NCBI GenBank assembly: GCA_003427395.1
Contig: BFEA01000299.1
Location: 1,144,856 to 1,183,553 of the forward strand
Source: Chara braunii
Lineage: Eukaryota > Streptophyta > Charophyceae > Charales > Characeae
Direction: 5' to 3'
DNA: 38,698 nt
The translations under genes were made by a program, and so were the position numbers. The notes under the pieces were generated by a model. That model had not been told where the DNA came from and did no database searches. It saw only the letters and a program-made list of their open reading frames with translations. This document shows positions 10,167 through 21,094 of this stretch, one piece after another. How positions within the stretch are numbered: the first letter of the stretch is position 1; every line of letters starts with the position of its first letter.

Positions 10167-12540
10167 AAACAGAATCAGAACTAGCCTAATTCCCTTCACC
10201 AATCCCACATTCCTCCCCAAACTATCCAAAAGCAAACTTTCATAGTATGCACAAAGGATACAGGCGATGGGGGGACTGCTTGACTTCCCCATCGGTATTC
10301 CAACCTTCTGCCTGATCATCCTATCTGAAGCCCACAGAAATGTATTATTCAGATCGAATACAGCCATTTCCCTGATTGACTTAAAGTCAATTCTCACCCT
10401 ACCTTCTTCGCTTCTTTTCCTCCCAAAGGTGGCTCCCTTCCCCCTTGACCTCACCATCACTGCCTTCTTTCCTTTGTTCTCGAATTCCGACAAAATCGAC
10501 TCCACGGCTAACATCACGGAATCATCGGGGAGCTTGCTGAACATTTCTTTAATGTCGTAAGCAGCCCCCACCAATTCCCCGTTGCTCTTCTTTTTGGCCC
10601 ACTTGTTGACCCCTTCCAGCCTTGACTTCAACAAACTTGTGGATTTCATGTTAAAGTGACGATGCTTTGGTAAAGAGAAGAGTAGGAAGTTCAGAGCCTT
10701 CGCTACTCTCTGATTTGCAACTCTCGCTGGTTCAGAGAACGATGGAGAAATCGGACGAAACTTCGTCGAATCTTTGTGTTTTGGGAGAACATACACCTTC
10801 CCCCAAGATCCATTGTTATCCCAAGCACCAATCCTCCTCAGACCTTTCTCTTCATACTCGCTTCTTGCTCTAGCCAGAACCTCCTCCTCACTTCTCCAAA
10901 CAACATCAAATGCGGGATTGTCCCAGAACGCCGTGCGCATACCTTCCTCATATAGGACAAGACACATCACCAGAGTTTCGGCGGGATTTTTGTCCAGTGG
11001 ACAGAACACCAACCCTGCCCACCTCCTTTTTAACTTCTCAATCTCGTCGATCACCCCATCACCTTTTACTCTCTTTTTTCGAATACAGCACCTTGCTTGG
11101 GGCAACGTCCATGTTGGCTCAAGTCCCGCTTTCAACATTTCTTCATTAAGCTCTTTCCAAAGCCTAACGTCATCTTCTTCACTGTCGATTCCTTGAATCA
11201 CATTCTTTGCGTTCCGGATTCTGTCGTCAATGCCATCCCTGCCATTCAAACGAAAGGCCACGTGTTCTCCCTTCCTTGGGAGGTCAAAGTCTGCACAACA
11301 ACATACTGTAGCCATTAGGCGGCTAAAGCGCCTATGGTTATGTAGAAGTCCTCCGACCGTCTGGTTTCTCTTCCATACCAGCCGGAGCTTCTGACATCGT
11401 AGCCTTGCTTCCGCAGCGGATTGACATTGTGATCCGATTTTCTCTACCATTTGCTTCCTAACCACCACTCGCGATATCTGTTCGTCATACTTGACCCCAA
11501 TCACTACCCTCCTTCTCAAGCTAACACCAAATCTTCTCTTAACCACACTATCCACTATCCCTTTCAAAGACTTCCTCGAACTCTTCCTTGAGAAGCTTTG
11601 GATCTCTCGGTATAGATCGATAAACTCTTCTCGTTGCAATGTCTCAAGCTTTTTTCTCGACCATGGGCATTTAAGCAATTGAAGTAGTTGCTTTTTAAGC
11701 TTTGGGTTCCCCGGGAGCTTCTCCTTAATTCTTACGAATCGCACCTCCCCTCCTTCCTCGAAGAAGCACTTTGCGTTCCTAAGCTTACTCTTCTTGCCTT
11801 TGTACGAAACTTCCGACTCCCCAAATATCCTTCTCGTCACCCCCCAGTCTTCCATCCAGATTTTTACCCCGCTCGACACCACCCTCCTTTCATTCTTACC
11901 CTTGCAGTCTTTGATCACCTTACTTAGCTTACCAGTAGTGCCTGAACCCGAACCATAAAAGCGTATCACCCTCTCATCGTCAAAGAACACTTTTCTCTCC
12001 TTCTTCCTCTCCCTCCTTCCCCTTCTCTTCTTCTTTTTCCTGTTCCTTCCGTCTTTCCAGCCGTTCACGTTCAATAGAGGGCACCATCGTCGAATCAGCC
12101 TCTGTTCCAATTTTTCCAGCTCAGATTTCTCCGCTATCGCCACTGGGATTGCAACATACGACTCCCACCCCCACTTCCTTAACCAGAGGTACAACTTATT
12201 CTTACGGTTGTCACTATTCGACTACGCCCTACCTACATGCTCAGACCATCTTTCACTTAACTTCCTCTCAGTCTTCCCCAAGTAGGTTAGCTTACACCAT
12301 GGATCAATAGAAGGTAAACACAGGAGTCTGGATCGTCCCACTTATCTCGTTCTCTCTCAAAAATCTCCGAGATACATTCAATGTATTTCCGTCCCCAACT
12401 AATCTCATTATCCAGGATTAGTAACAACACCGAATTTCTCAATATCTTCTCTACCAGAGGACGCAAACACTTACCCTTTTGGTTCAGCTTACACCACTTA
12501 CGTACTTCCAAAAATCTTAGCAGAAAGTCCCATCCGTTGG
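10131..12540 (-). pseudogene. PLE ORF2: GIY-YIG endonuclease + reverse transcriptase, broken
   Basis: The frame from about 12540 to 12287 ends in a GIY-like SCVYLLLI. The domain continues, after a frameshift near 12290, with TYLGKTERKLSERWSEH (the YIG-like half with conserved Arg and His), an in-frame TAG near 12225, and KLEQRLIRRWCPLLN, a usual GIY-YIG ending. The long downstream segment (12194-10131) is very basic at first. It then has a Cys cluster CCCADFDLP (about residue 298), CPLDKNPAE (about 399), VYVLPKHKDSTKFRPI (about 467), motif A YDIKEMF (about 546) and motif B GIPMGKSSSPP (about 632). Motif C (YxDD) and the thumb are absent: the frame runs into the pseudo-LTR and stops. ORF2 overlaps the end of ORF1 in another frame. 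The product cannot be active. Confidence 0.85.
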
Positions 12541-12542
12541 AG

Positions 12543-13832
12543 TTACTCGTCGACGTCCTCCCCTTGAGGTTCTTGGACTTCTCCCCTTATCTGGTCTTCT
12601 TCGCCCGGCTTGCTGGAGGTTGAGCTAGAGGGTTTCTTCCCTCTGTAGCAGTACGCAACTCGCAGCTTAGACAGAGTGTCGACCGCATCGTTGACGTCGT
12701 AGAAAGGCAGACCTGCTCCTTTGCACATCGCCTGCAGAGTTTCTGGGTAAAACGATGATATGGTCTTTCTCACCGCCTTCCTATACGCCGCCTCAATCGC
12801 GTATTTTTCACCCATCAGCACACCTTCCCAAGGATCTTCTCCCTTAGCTACGTGTGCTGCCTGAGATTCCGCTTTAGTTGGTCGTCCTCTTGTCTTTCGC
12901 TTTTGGCTTGCTGGTGTCTCCTCCCTTTCCTTCTTCCCCTGCTTCTTTGGCGTTTCCACGGGAGGGCTGTTTTCGACAGCCCCGGTGGAGTCTCGTCTCT
13001 TCCTCTCGTCTTTAAGCGGCGTAGCTTCCTCCTCCTCCTCTTCATCAACATCACCTTCTTCCGACCCCCCCGACGGGGTTGCACTCGCCTTCCCCTTCTT
13101 TTTTGCTCCGATCGTCAAACCTTTTAACTTCCGATTAATCCCTATGATCTTCTCCAACTTCATCTCGAATTCCTCGGCTTGTTCTGCCAGTAGCTTCTTA
13201 GTCTCCCACCTTCGTCTCTTTTCTTTCGCTTCCTTCGCCAGCTTCTTATCCATAGCGAGTTTTGTTGCCTCTTCCTTCGCGGCTTTTTCTTCTTCATCCT
13301 TCTTCATCTTCAACTCGGCCTCACGTTTGGCCTCTTCGGCTTCCTTCTGCTGTTCAAGAAGCTGCCTCGCCATTCTCCCCACCGCGCTTAGGGAGTCTTC
13401 AAGGTCCCTGCTAAGTGACACTATACCGCCGCCTCCTCCGTACTTACCCTGCAACTTTGGACATTGGCTTTTATAATGGCCAAATTCCCCACATTCGTAT
13501 CATTTAACTTGTCCCGGCGCATCACTCCTTCTTCCCTAATTATCGGCTGAGTAGCCTCGTCTATCGTCCCGTCTTCTTTCGTGCCCTCGTCCACTGTCCC
13601 TTCGATCATCTCCACTGTCCCATCCTCCACTCTCGTATCCCCTAAACCTCTCGTTTCTTCCGCACGAACCACTTCTCCTACTATCCATCTCCAAGTCTTG
13701 GCCTGCAGGGAGTATTTCAGCCCACCACGATCTGTCGTCAACTCGTTTGCCTCGGCTACTAACGCGCCAACTGGTTGTCTCCGTACTGCACCTTCACCGT
13801 AAGGCCGCTTCGCCGTGAGATGTAATCAGCTC
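12543..13832 (-). pseudogene. PLE ORF1: zinc-knuckle, coiled-coil protein, broken
   Basis: The 5' part (about 13832-13541) encodes a stretch with YGEGAVRRQPVGALVAEANEL and a Glu/Asp/Thr-rich run. Around 13500-13541 the frame changes. The next frame contains a CCHC knuckle ending YECGEFGHYKSQC whose first Cys codon is now TGA (13500-13502). Then come a Gly run, a long Glu/Lys/Ala-rich segment that looks like a coiled coil (residues about 20-95 of the 303-residue part), acidic and basic low-complexity linkers, and a more ordered C-terminal part (about 205-270). It would act as a gag-like RNA-binding protein. One frameshift and one stop make it non-functional here. Zinc-knuckle ORF1s are not a standard part of classical Penelope. 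Confidence 0.7.
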
Positions 13833-13890
13833 CTCACTACCACCAAGTTTCGAGTGACTTCCCTCGGCAGGTTGTAGCGCTCGCTCACAG

Positions 13891-14286
13891 GTGGGTAAGT
13901 TCAATGCGATGTTCACGAAGTAAGCATGCAGACAGGCTGAGCCAGCACAGTGTTTACCGAGTAAGCACACAAGTGTTCACAAAGCAAGCATAGTGTCTGT
14001 GTAATGATTTACTGAGAAAGCACGCAGTGAGGTTGTTCAGGATATGAACGTAGACAAAACCACAAACACGTCATCAAGACCATATGACGAAGCACTTAAA
14101 AAATGCCGAAAAAGATACAACATGAGCAAGCACGACATTCCCAATGTGGTACCGTGACGACGCGCGCGAGAAGCGGGGAACACCCTACACACGCTGCACG
14201 TACGTCTAAGTCTCGACGCGAAAAGGTTTCATCCCTTAACTATCCTACTATTAATAGTCGCTACCAAACAGAATCAGAACTCTACC
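13891..14286 (-). repeat. PLE pseudo-LTR, upstream copy
   Basis: Direct repeat of 9781-10166, located 5' of ORF1 on the element's coding strand. It ends with a single copy of the 21-bp segment that is duplicated in the other repeat, followed by CTACC and then unrelated flank. A promoter would be expected here; I see no convincing TATA. Confidence 0.85.
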
Positions 14287-14780
14287 TCCTGGATGTCTGA
14301 CAAACCCGACAAGGTACTAGAACCATCCTTGTACTACCAGATAGCTGGCTCAAGAAGCCACTAATCCCTGGATCGAACCTCCACCGGTCGTGGATCTTAT
14401 TATTTCCCAAACCACACCCTGGATCGGACCCTCCACTAAACAGTGGTCTTAGTTCCCAAATCTGACCCTACCTCCTCCAAAAGCATACTTACCAAACTCA
14501 ACACGAAAGGACAACCCTAGACAAAAAAGCACACCAACAGGGCCCTGAAACTTCTGCACCGGACCCTATCCCCCGTTGACCCTGATTTCCATAGTTACCC
14601 GTTTGGCAACGTGAACCCACTCAGGGGCTTTCCTTCGAACGAAGCCCCAAAGCGTGCGATCGAAGAAGTCGGCTGGAAAACTCTGCTTTCTCAATTCGCG
14701 ATTCGGAACCCTGCCCGGGGGTATGCCCGGCCGGGCACCCGGGCGTGTACCCGGGCAGAAGTTGGGTGCCCGGGAAAACA
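14287..14780 (+). other. Non-coding flank after the PLE
   Basis: No gene. It contains repeated CTGGATCG/CCTCCAC words between 14360 and 14430, a stem-loop GGGGCTT/AAGCCCC (14624-14648) with TTCGAA in its loop, and the GC-rich word GCCGGGCACCCGGGCGTG near 14729, shared with 9393. Confidence 0.5.
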
Positions 14781-15575
14781 GCCTAGTGTTTTTTATTTGT
14801 TATTTTACCTATTTTCATGAGGTGGAACCGGGACTTTGCCTCTGCCCCTCGATCCAAGATGCAGGCCCTTGCGGCCTGTCCGATCCAAGCGAAGACATTG
14901 TCTGGCGGGGAGTTTGACGTGCATGCGAGTCGGGGGAAGTCGGGCCCACGAGGAGGAAGAAACTAGGATGGCGGGGCTCGCTGTGGTCGCACAGTCCGCC
15001 ACCCACCATCTGCTGTGAGAGGTTCGAGTGTGAGCATGCCCGCCGGGGCCCGAAGATGGTGAACTGTGCCTGAACTGGCGGGGCTAGCGGGCATCGGTGG
15101 GAGGCCGCCGCAGTTTTGACTGTGTGGCAGGCTGGCGCAGCGGNAGGATCAGGTAGAACCCGCCTCCACTCNGGGCCCAAAAAGTTCTCCGTTGAATATT
15201 TGCTACTTTCACCACGATCTGNTGTAGGAGGGTGAGTGTGAGCACGCCCGGTCCCCCTGGCTGTTGGCGGCGAGTTGCAGGACGCCATTGGGACCAGGAA
15301 AGTGGATCAGGGGAAAGCCACACTGTGGCCCGGTTCATATGCGGGAATACTTGTTACCGCCACCAAGATCTGCAGCGGGGCCCGTCTCACCAGCCACGCT
15401 GCAGGGCCTGCCGCATGCCCTGCACCCTTCCACTCGGTNCGATGTCGGGACCACTACAGCAGCCAAGTGTAGGTTGCGTNCTGTCGGGCNGACCCGCTNG
15501 GCAGGTAAGTGGTAACACAATGTTCAGCGGACTCTTGCTTCAATAGCAACTNTCCTACTCCTTGTATCGGCCNGT
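14781..15575 (+). repeat. T-rich / tRNA-like repeat region with ambiguous bases
   Basis: A short T-rich tract (14787-14820) precedes a segment (14897-15040) that matches 8990-9130 at roughly 70% by eye, ending in a B-box-like GAGGTTCGAGTGTGAGC. Near 15132 is GGCTGGCGCAGCGG, the A-box sequence of initiator-type tRNAs. A CACCA.GATCTG word recurs near 15213 and 15361. Nine isolated N bases (15144, 15172, 15222, 15439, 15480, 15490, 15499, 15552, 15573) suggest collapsed repeat copies in the assembly. Confidence 0.45.
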
Positions 15576-16680
15576 CCCTCTTGTGATGTCTGATTTTAGC
15601 GCAGTGGTTTGGCGCAGGCGGGAATGCAGGCGGAGAGACAACGAATTGAGGCAACAGAGAAGGCGAATGGACCTGGACAGACTTCTGTGCCGGGTGCGTG
15701 CGCAGAACGGAAGAGCACATCAGCGAGAGATGAGCTATGGCCGAGGTAAAAGAAGCATATCCCACTCGTTTCTTGATGAAAACGAGTGGGGGAAGATAGT
15801 AGACTAAGGTTTTGGGATAGGGCGACCTCAAATCAGACATTAGTTTTAGTGGAGAGTTAGTAGAATAAGAGGTTAGTGAGAAAAGGGGTGCGCCGGGACA
15901 TGGCAGAAACGAGGGAGAAGAAGTGAGGAAAGAAAATGTAGACCTCACCCATTTCTTGATGAAAACGGGCGAGGGAAGATTCGTTTATGGGGTTTTCAGG
16001 GCCTGCGAATCGATTGGTGGAGTCAGATTGGTAGTAGGAGTGTAGAATGAAGGAGGGGAGAAAGGTGTTCTGCGGAGCTATGGCGAAGAGGGAAGAAGGT
16101 GGGGAGCAAATTTGTGATAACTCGGTCGTTCCTTGCCCATTTTTTGCAATCTAAGATTCGAATCCGGGGTTTTGGGCCATTGTGAATCCGATGGCAGTGT
16201 TGGATTTCGCGATGGAGTAACGGTTTTGACAGGGTAAGGTGCGGAAAGTGCGGGACTGCTACGGGGATTCTAACGGGAGTGTCATTCTCACTTTCTATTT
16301 TATTTTTATTTTTCTTTTGTATTTATTATATGGCACATCTGAAGGGTACTAGGATGGCGCGACGCCGCTAGCACATATTAGCGATCGGGCGCTGCTTGTG
16401 CCGTCGGCCCGAAGATGCTGTTTTTCTCTTCTGGGACCGTCTTCACGATAGAGCTCTCCATCACTTTGATTGGGCCTCCGACTCGGCCAAGGTGTTTCTG
16501 ATCTCGTGGTGAAGTTAGTAGGTGAGAGCAGTAACAGGACAAAGAGGACTTACCTGTCTGTCGAGAGTTGTGGGATGTGCCAACGAAGGTGAGCAGAGGA
16601 CCGGCGGGTTGAAGTGGCCGTCGTCAGTATCGCGGCTCGTCGTGATTCGAGCTTTCCCTTGATCTAGCTCCCCTCACCTT

Positions 16681-16716
16681 GAATGAACCTGGCCGAGCAG
16701 ACGACCAGGTACATTC
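16681..16716. other. Stem-loop of the ACCTGG/CCAGGT family
   Basis: GAATGAACCTGG pairs with CCAGGTACATTC (11 pairs, one A-A mismatch) around a 12-base loop. Related stem-loops are at 33493-33517, 33925-33944 and 34092-34115, each with a different loop and partly different stem. Confidence 0.55.
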
Positions 16717-16938
16717 ATATACAGGGCGTTGTGGTAGAGAGGAGAGATAGCAGGTGCCAGCGACAGGAAGGAAAAAGGAGGAGAGAGGATGACTGACGGA
16801 AATTGGGGAGGCTTACCTGTTGGCGGATAAGTGTCCATCAAGCAGCAGGGGTGCAAGGGAGGTGTGAGAAGGCAAACAAAAGCAAAGAGAGAAGGGATCT
16901 GCCCGTTTGTGGTGGAAGATTCACTTCAATTATGCTTG

Positions 16939-16943
<5 letters not shown>

Positions 16944-17005
<62 letters not shown>
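16944..17005 (+). repeat. (GA)n microsatellite
   Basis: About 31 perfect GA dinucleotides, inside module region 1. Confidence 0.98.
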
Positions 17006-17009
<4 letters not shown>

Positions 17010-18612
17010 GAGCGCTTACCTGGTAGAGCAGACGATGCGGATGAACCAAAAGTTGAGCTGCGGGCAAACTGCGCTCCTATCCACCAAGAGCCCGACCGTC
17101 GGGTTTGACGAGCCTATGCCCACTGTGTCGTCGGTCATGCTGTAGGAACGAATCCGGTTGAAATATCGGCCAGGTGCATTCGAAAACTATGGGCTGCAAC
17201 GAGAGAAGGTGAGAGAACTCACCTCGGAGTATTGGTCATGCGAGACGAACCGAAAATAGAACTGTTGAACTGCAGACGGGAGTTCAAATCCAGCGACGAC
17301 CAGGCTACGTGAATGATAACAGACCGAGAGAGAAGGATGAGGATGATGGGGTGAGTGCACGTACCTGGTCTTGGTGATGGTCTACAAGGTCGGCATCTCC
17401 ATTCACTGCGGTTGCTGCTGCAGATGTCAGCAGGACGCGTTGTCGACCTACAAGCTGCCAACAGCTGTGTAAAGGTAGCCTGTGTGCTGGGTGTCGAGGA
17501 GAAGGGGAGTTTATTGCATTAGCGGGCGCAGGAACTGTTGTCATATGGGCGAAGTGCTGCTGAATCTGATTCTCAACAGCGGCGGTCTCGCACTTTGAAA
17601 TGCTGGTGACCTGCTTCATCACAGTATGGCTGTCTCTGCAGCATAGCTTCACCGATCTCTGCAGCCCAAATTGCTTGTTCTGCTAACACAATACGGTTGT
17701 GTTCTGCAGCATGATGTCGTGGACTTCAGAATCCTGAACCGTGTTATATTGTTGTTGTTGAGCCAGGAATCTGCTGATTGTTGAGCCGCTGCCCAGGTTG
17801 TCGTGACCCTTGTGCTCACATTCTTCGTAATGATCGCACTGTACACCTTTGAGTACAGCGTTGTGACAGTTGGGTTGAGTGTCGGCACTGCCGCAAGCAC
17901 ACTGGTGTTGGTCGCAGCAAATCGAGAGAGTGGAAGGCGGCAGGCTATGAGGCATTGTGTCGTTGGCTCGCACCTTGCTGCTAGAACTGGCTTGTAGAGA
18001 GGGAACTTACCTGGCAGCTGGCCGTGCAGGATGAATTGAAACTCTGCCGAACTGCAGAGCTGCCAGCAGTGGTCTTCCTCGAGAGACATAGTTGTTGATG
18101 TTGTTTTCAGTCCGTTAGCCTGACGGAATGTTGTTGTTAGGCGTTTGAGTGGCGTTGGGCTGCCCAACGCGCTGCTGCTGCGATGAAGAGAATCGAAGGT
18201 GCTGATTGGGTATGAGTGTTGCTGATCGGAGGAAGAATGGTTGTAATGTTTTATTGAGTCTAGTGATGGTTGTTGCTGACGTGGCGGTGTATTCTACTCG
18301 AACGCAACCATGACCATAGGCTGCATAGCAGCAATTTGACCAGAAGTGACGGCGTTGCAGCTTTGGGGAGTGATCTGGCTGCACATAAGGGGGATGCTGT
18401 TGCAACTTGAAGGGCTGTCAGGGTGCGACTGCTGTACATTTTCACTTCGAATTCGACCGTTTTACTGCGACTTTGGCCGCCATTGCAGGGCCCTCGGGCG
18501 AGTGAAGGAATCAAGGCCCTCTCATGCGAGTCTGAGCCCATTTCTCTTGTATCTGAGTGAGTTAACTTGTCTCCTTCTGCCTTTTTGACTCTCAGTCTAA
18601 TCTTTTGGTTCC

Positions 18613-18634
18613 GAGAGGAAGGGGGGAGGCGGGA
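18613..18634 (+). promoter_or_regulatory. Putative polypurine tract of the LTR element
   Basis: A purine-rich run, GAGAGGAAGGGGGGAGGCGGG, directly precedes ATTGAAACCCG, taken as the LTR start. The third LTR is preceded by a similar purine-rich run (35241-35263) and ATTGTAACCCG. PPTs prime plus-strand cDNA synthesis. Position and composition support the call; the exact border is inference. Confidence 0.6.
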
Positions 18635-18938
18635 TTGAAACCCGTAATCCGTGCCAAGGCCTCTGTGGGAGGTTCACCCCACCGATTGCGGGAGCTCTAC
18701 CGGGGTTCAGGTGGGACCCTGGAGGCAGGGAACTATGAGGTATGCCGACATGATCTCCTTTAGGATCCCTTATACCCCTATCTATACTACCCGTCATTCA
18801 TTTTGACAGAGTTCTGAGTTTTTGTATATTTTGTTGACCTTAATTTAGGACTTTAACTGAATCCGAGGGAAGTTACTATGTTTGTTTAAATGTATCTGCC
18901 TGAAATGAAATCCACGATGTTTGCATGCGATGATCTGA

Positions 18939-20145
18939 ATGGGGCTGGAGATGTGGTCTTCTGACCGATCCTGCCGCTTTGCTGATTGCTTGGACATTGA
19001 GACGGGGCGGGGTCAGGACCTGCCGCTTTGCTGATTGCTTAGACATTGAACTGGGCTGGAAATGAGGTCCTCCAGACTGATCCGGTCGCCTTGCTCGTTT
19101 TGCCTAAGACATTAAACTGTTGCTGGAAATGAGGTCCTCCAGACTAATCCGGTCGCCTTGCTCATTTTGCCTAAGACATTGAACAGGGCTGAAAATGAGG
19201 TCCTTCAGACTGATCCCGTCGCCTTGCTCGTTTTGCCTAAGACATTGAACTGGGGCTGGAAATGAGGTCCTCCAGACTGATCCGGTCGCCTTGCTCGTTT
19301 TGCCTAAGACATNNNNNNNNNNNNNNNNNNNNNNNNNNNNNNNNNNNNNNNNNNNNNNNNNNNNNNNNNNNNNNNNNNNNNNNNNNNNNNNNNNNNNNNN
19401 NNNNNNNNNNNNNNNNNNNNNNNNNNNNNNNNNNNNNNNNNNNNNNNNNNNNNNNNNNNNNNNNNNNNNNNNNNNNNNNNNNNNNNNNNNNNNNNNNNNN
19501 NNNNNNNNNNNNNNNNNNNNNNNNNNNNNNNNNNNNNNNNNNNNNNNNNNNNNNNNNNNNNNNNNNNNNNNNNNNNNNNNNNNNNNNNNNNNNNNNNNNN
19601 NNNNNNNNNNNNNNNNNNNNNNNNNNNNNNNNNNNNNNNNNNNNNNNNNNNNNNNNNNNNNNNNNNNNNNNNNNNNNNNNNNNNNNNNNNNNNNNNNNNN
19701 NNNNNNNNNNNNNNNNNNNNNNNNNNNNNNNNNNNNNNNNNNNNNNNNNNNNNNNNNNNNNNNNNNNNNNNNNNNNNNNNNNNNNNNNNNNNNNNNNNNN
19801 NNNNNNNNNNNNNNNNNNNNNNGGCTGGAAATGAGGTCCTCCAGACTGATCCGGTCGCCTTGCTCATTTGCCTAAGACATTGAACTGGGGCTGGAAATGA
19901 GGTCCTCCAGACTGATCCGGTCGCCTTGCTCGTTTTGCCTAAGACATTTAACAGTATTGAACGAGGGATGGAAATGAGGTCCTCCAGACTGATCCGGTCG
20001 CCTTGCTCGTTTTGCCGAGGACATTGAACTAGGGCTGGAAATGAGGTCCTCCAGACTGATTCGGTCGCCTTGCTCGTTTGCCTAAGACATTGAACTGCGG
20101 CTGGAGATGAGGTCGTTCTGACTGATTCGGTCGCCTTGCTAAGTC
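18939..20145 (+). repeat. 67-bp tandem repeat inside the 3' LTR, interrupted by a gap
   Basis: Two or so diverged units (about 18939-19038, with TTTGCTGATTGCTT instead of TTGCTCGTTTTGCC) lead into regular 66-67-bp units like those at 1-410. The array is cut by N at 19313-19822 and resumes on the other side in the same repeat. The true length is unknown. Confidence 0.95.
19313..19822. other. Assembly gap (510 N)
   Basis: A run of 510 N inside the 67-bp satellite, so probably a repeat-collapse gap of unknown true size. Confidence 1.
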
Positions 20146-21075
20146 TGTCTGATTGCATGGGGTTGACTGAGAACAAGTTTGAAAGATAATCAACCAAGTA
20201 AGATACGGGACTAATGTTTTTGTGATCAGGACAAGCAAAAGATGAACACTTTGGATGAACGAACCCTTGTTTTTTAGCAGACTAAATGAGTTGTTGACAT
20301 GACATGCTTGTAAGCAGAGTCTTGTCTTTTGCTCAAGTTTTTTCTATTCTACTACTTGATAGGGTAGTCCGTTCGTGCTCGCTACGTGCTGGAGTTATAG
20401 GAGTTAGTTCAATTCCTGCATTTTATGAGTTAAGTTTATTTTACTCAGATCAAGTTCTCGCATTTTCTGGGATCTTTTATTTTACTTGGCTCTGTATAAA
20501 TTTTGGATAGCTACTTTCTGTACGGGAAGCGCTGCCGAAATTTCTGCAAATCCAAGGAGTTGGTCAAAATTTGACTTTTCAAAATTCAACTTGTCTAATT
20601 TTTATATATGGCTTAGTAAAAATCTGGGAAGTCTCCTTTTCTAAAGAGAGTGCTGCCCAAATTTTTGCTAATTCAGGGAGTTCGACAAAATTTAACTCTG
20701 GAAGGTTGAAAATTATTCATGTTTTCATATTTAGCCTATATAAATTCTGGAAAGGCATTTTTCCTACGGGAAGCGCTGCCGAAATTTTCTTAGTTTAGAG
20801 GAGATAAATTATATTTTGACAGGTGGCGACTCTGGCGATCCACTCTGTATGGTGGAGATTTTTGCCATAAGTCTACCTTTCTTTCGGCACTGACTTAGGG
20901 GTAGACCTAGGCTTGGTTATCGGGAGAGACTTGAATGAGAATGTGTTATGGGAATTTGTTCTCCATACACTGATGATTTAGCTTGGGCATTGACCTGTCT
21001 TATGATACAGGTATTCTTTGGGCATTCGATCCAAGATTTTGGCTAGTTCCAGCTTGATCCTACGAGGATCATATT

Positions 21076-21094
21076 CTGTTATCACTGATAACAG
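21076..21094. promoter_or_regulatory. 19-bp quasi-palindrome, 3' LTR copy
   Basis: Identical to 1334-1352 and 37621-37639 (CTGTTATCA-C-TGATAACAG). Confidence 0.6.

Larger units (their letters stand above)
9781..14286 (-). mobile_element. Penelope-like element, N-terminal GIY-YIG type, nested and defective
   Basis: Two direct repeats of about 390 bp (9781-10166 and 13891-14286) flank two minus-strand reading frames: a zinc-knuckle protein (ORF1) and a GIY-YIG endonuclease + PLE-type reverse transcriptase (ORF2). Flanking direct repeats of this kind are the pseudo-LTRs typical of PLEs, which arise from partly tandem copies. The RT motifs (DKN, VLPKHKD..KFRPI, GIPMG) are PLE-like. The endonuclease precedes the RT, an arrangement described for green-lineage PLEs, whereas classical Penelope has it at the C terminus. 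The copy is dead: stops and frameshifts in both ORFs and loss of the RT 3' end. I see no clear target-site duplication. Confidence 0.8.
15576..18612 (-). repeat. Hairpin-rich non-coding module region, copy 1
   Basis: No gene is credible. The region repeats degenerate modules, each with CTTACCTG or a variant on plus (CAG|GTAAG on minus): near 16550, 16813, 17016, 17216, 17361 and 18005. Three of them (17016, 17216, 18005) are followed by a related block with GATGAACC/GACGAACC/GATGAATT and then AACTGC. A strong hairpin lies at 16681-16716 (GAATGAACCTGG/CCAGGTACATTC). A T-rich tract is at 16285-16330. The last part (about 18470-18612) matches 35100-35240, so it is the 3' interior of an LTR family. 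Confidence 0.5.

Noticed and set aside
10267-11927. Plus-strand open frames opposite the PLE RT
   Set aside because: They are antisense shadows of the RT frame with no motif of their own.
15132-15180. Initiator tRNA gene (GGCTGGCGCAGCGG)
   Set aside because: Only the A-box part fits; no B box at tRNA spacing and no acceptor pairing.
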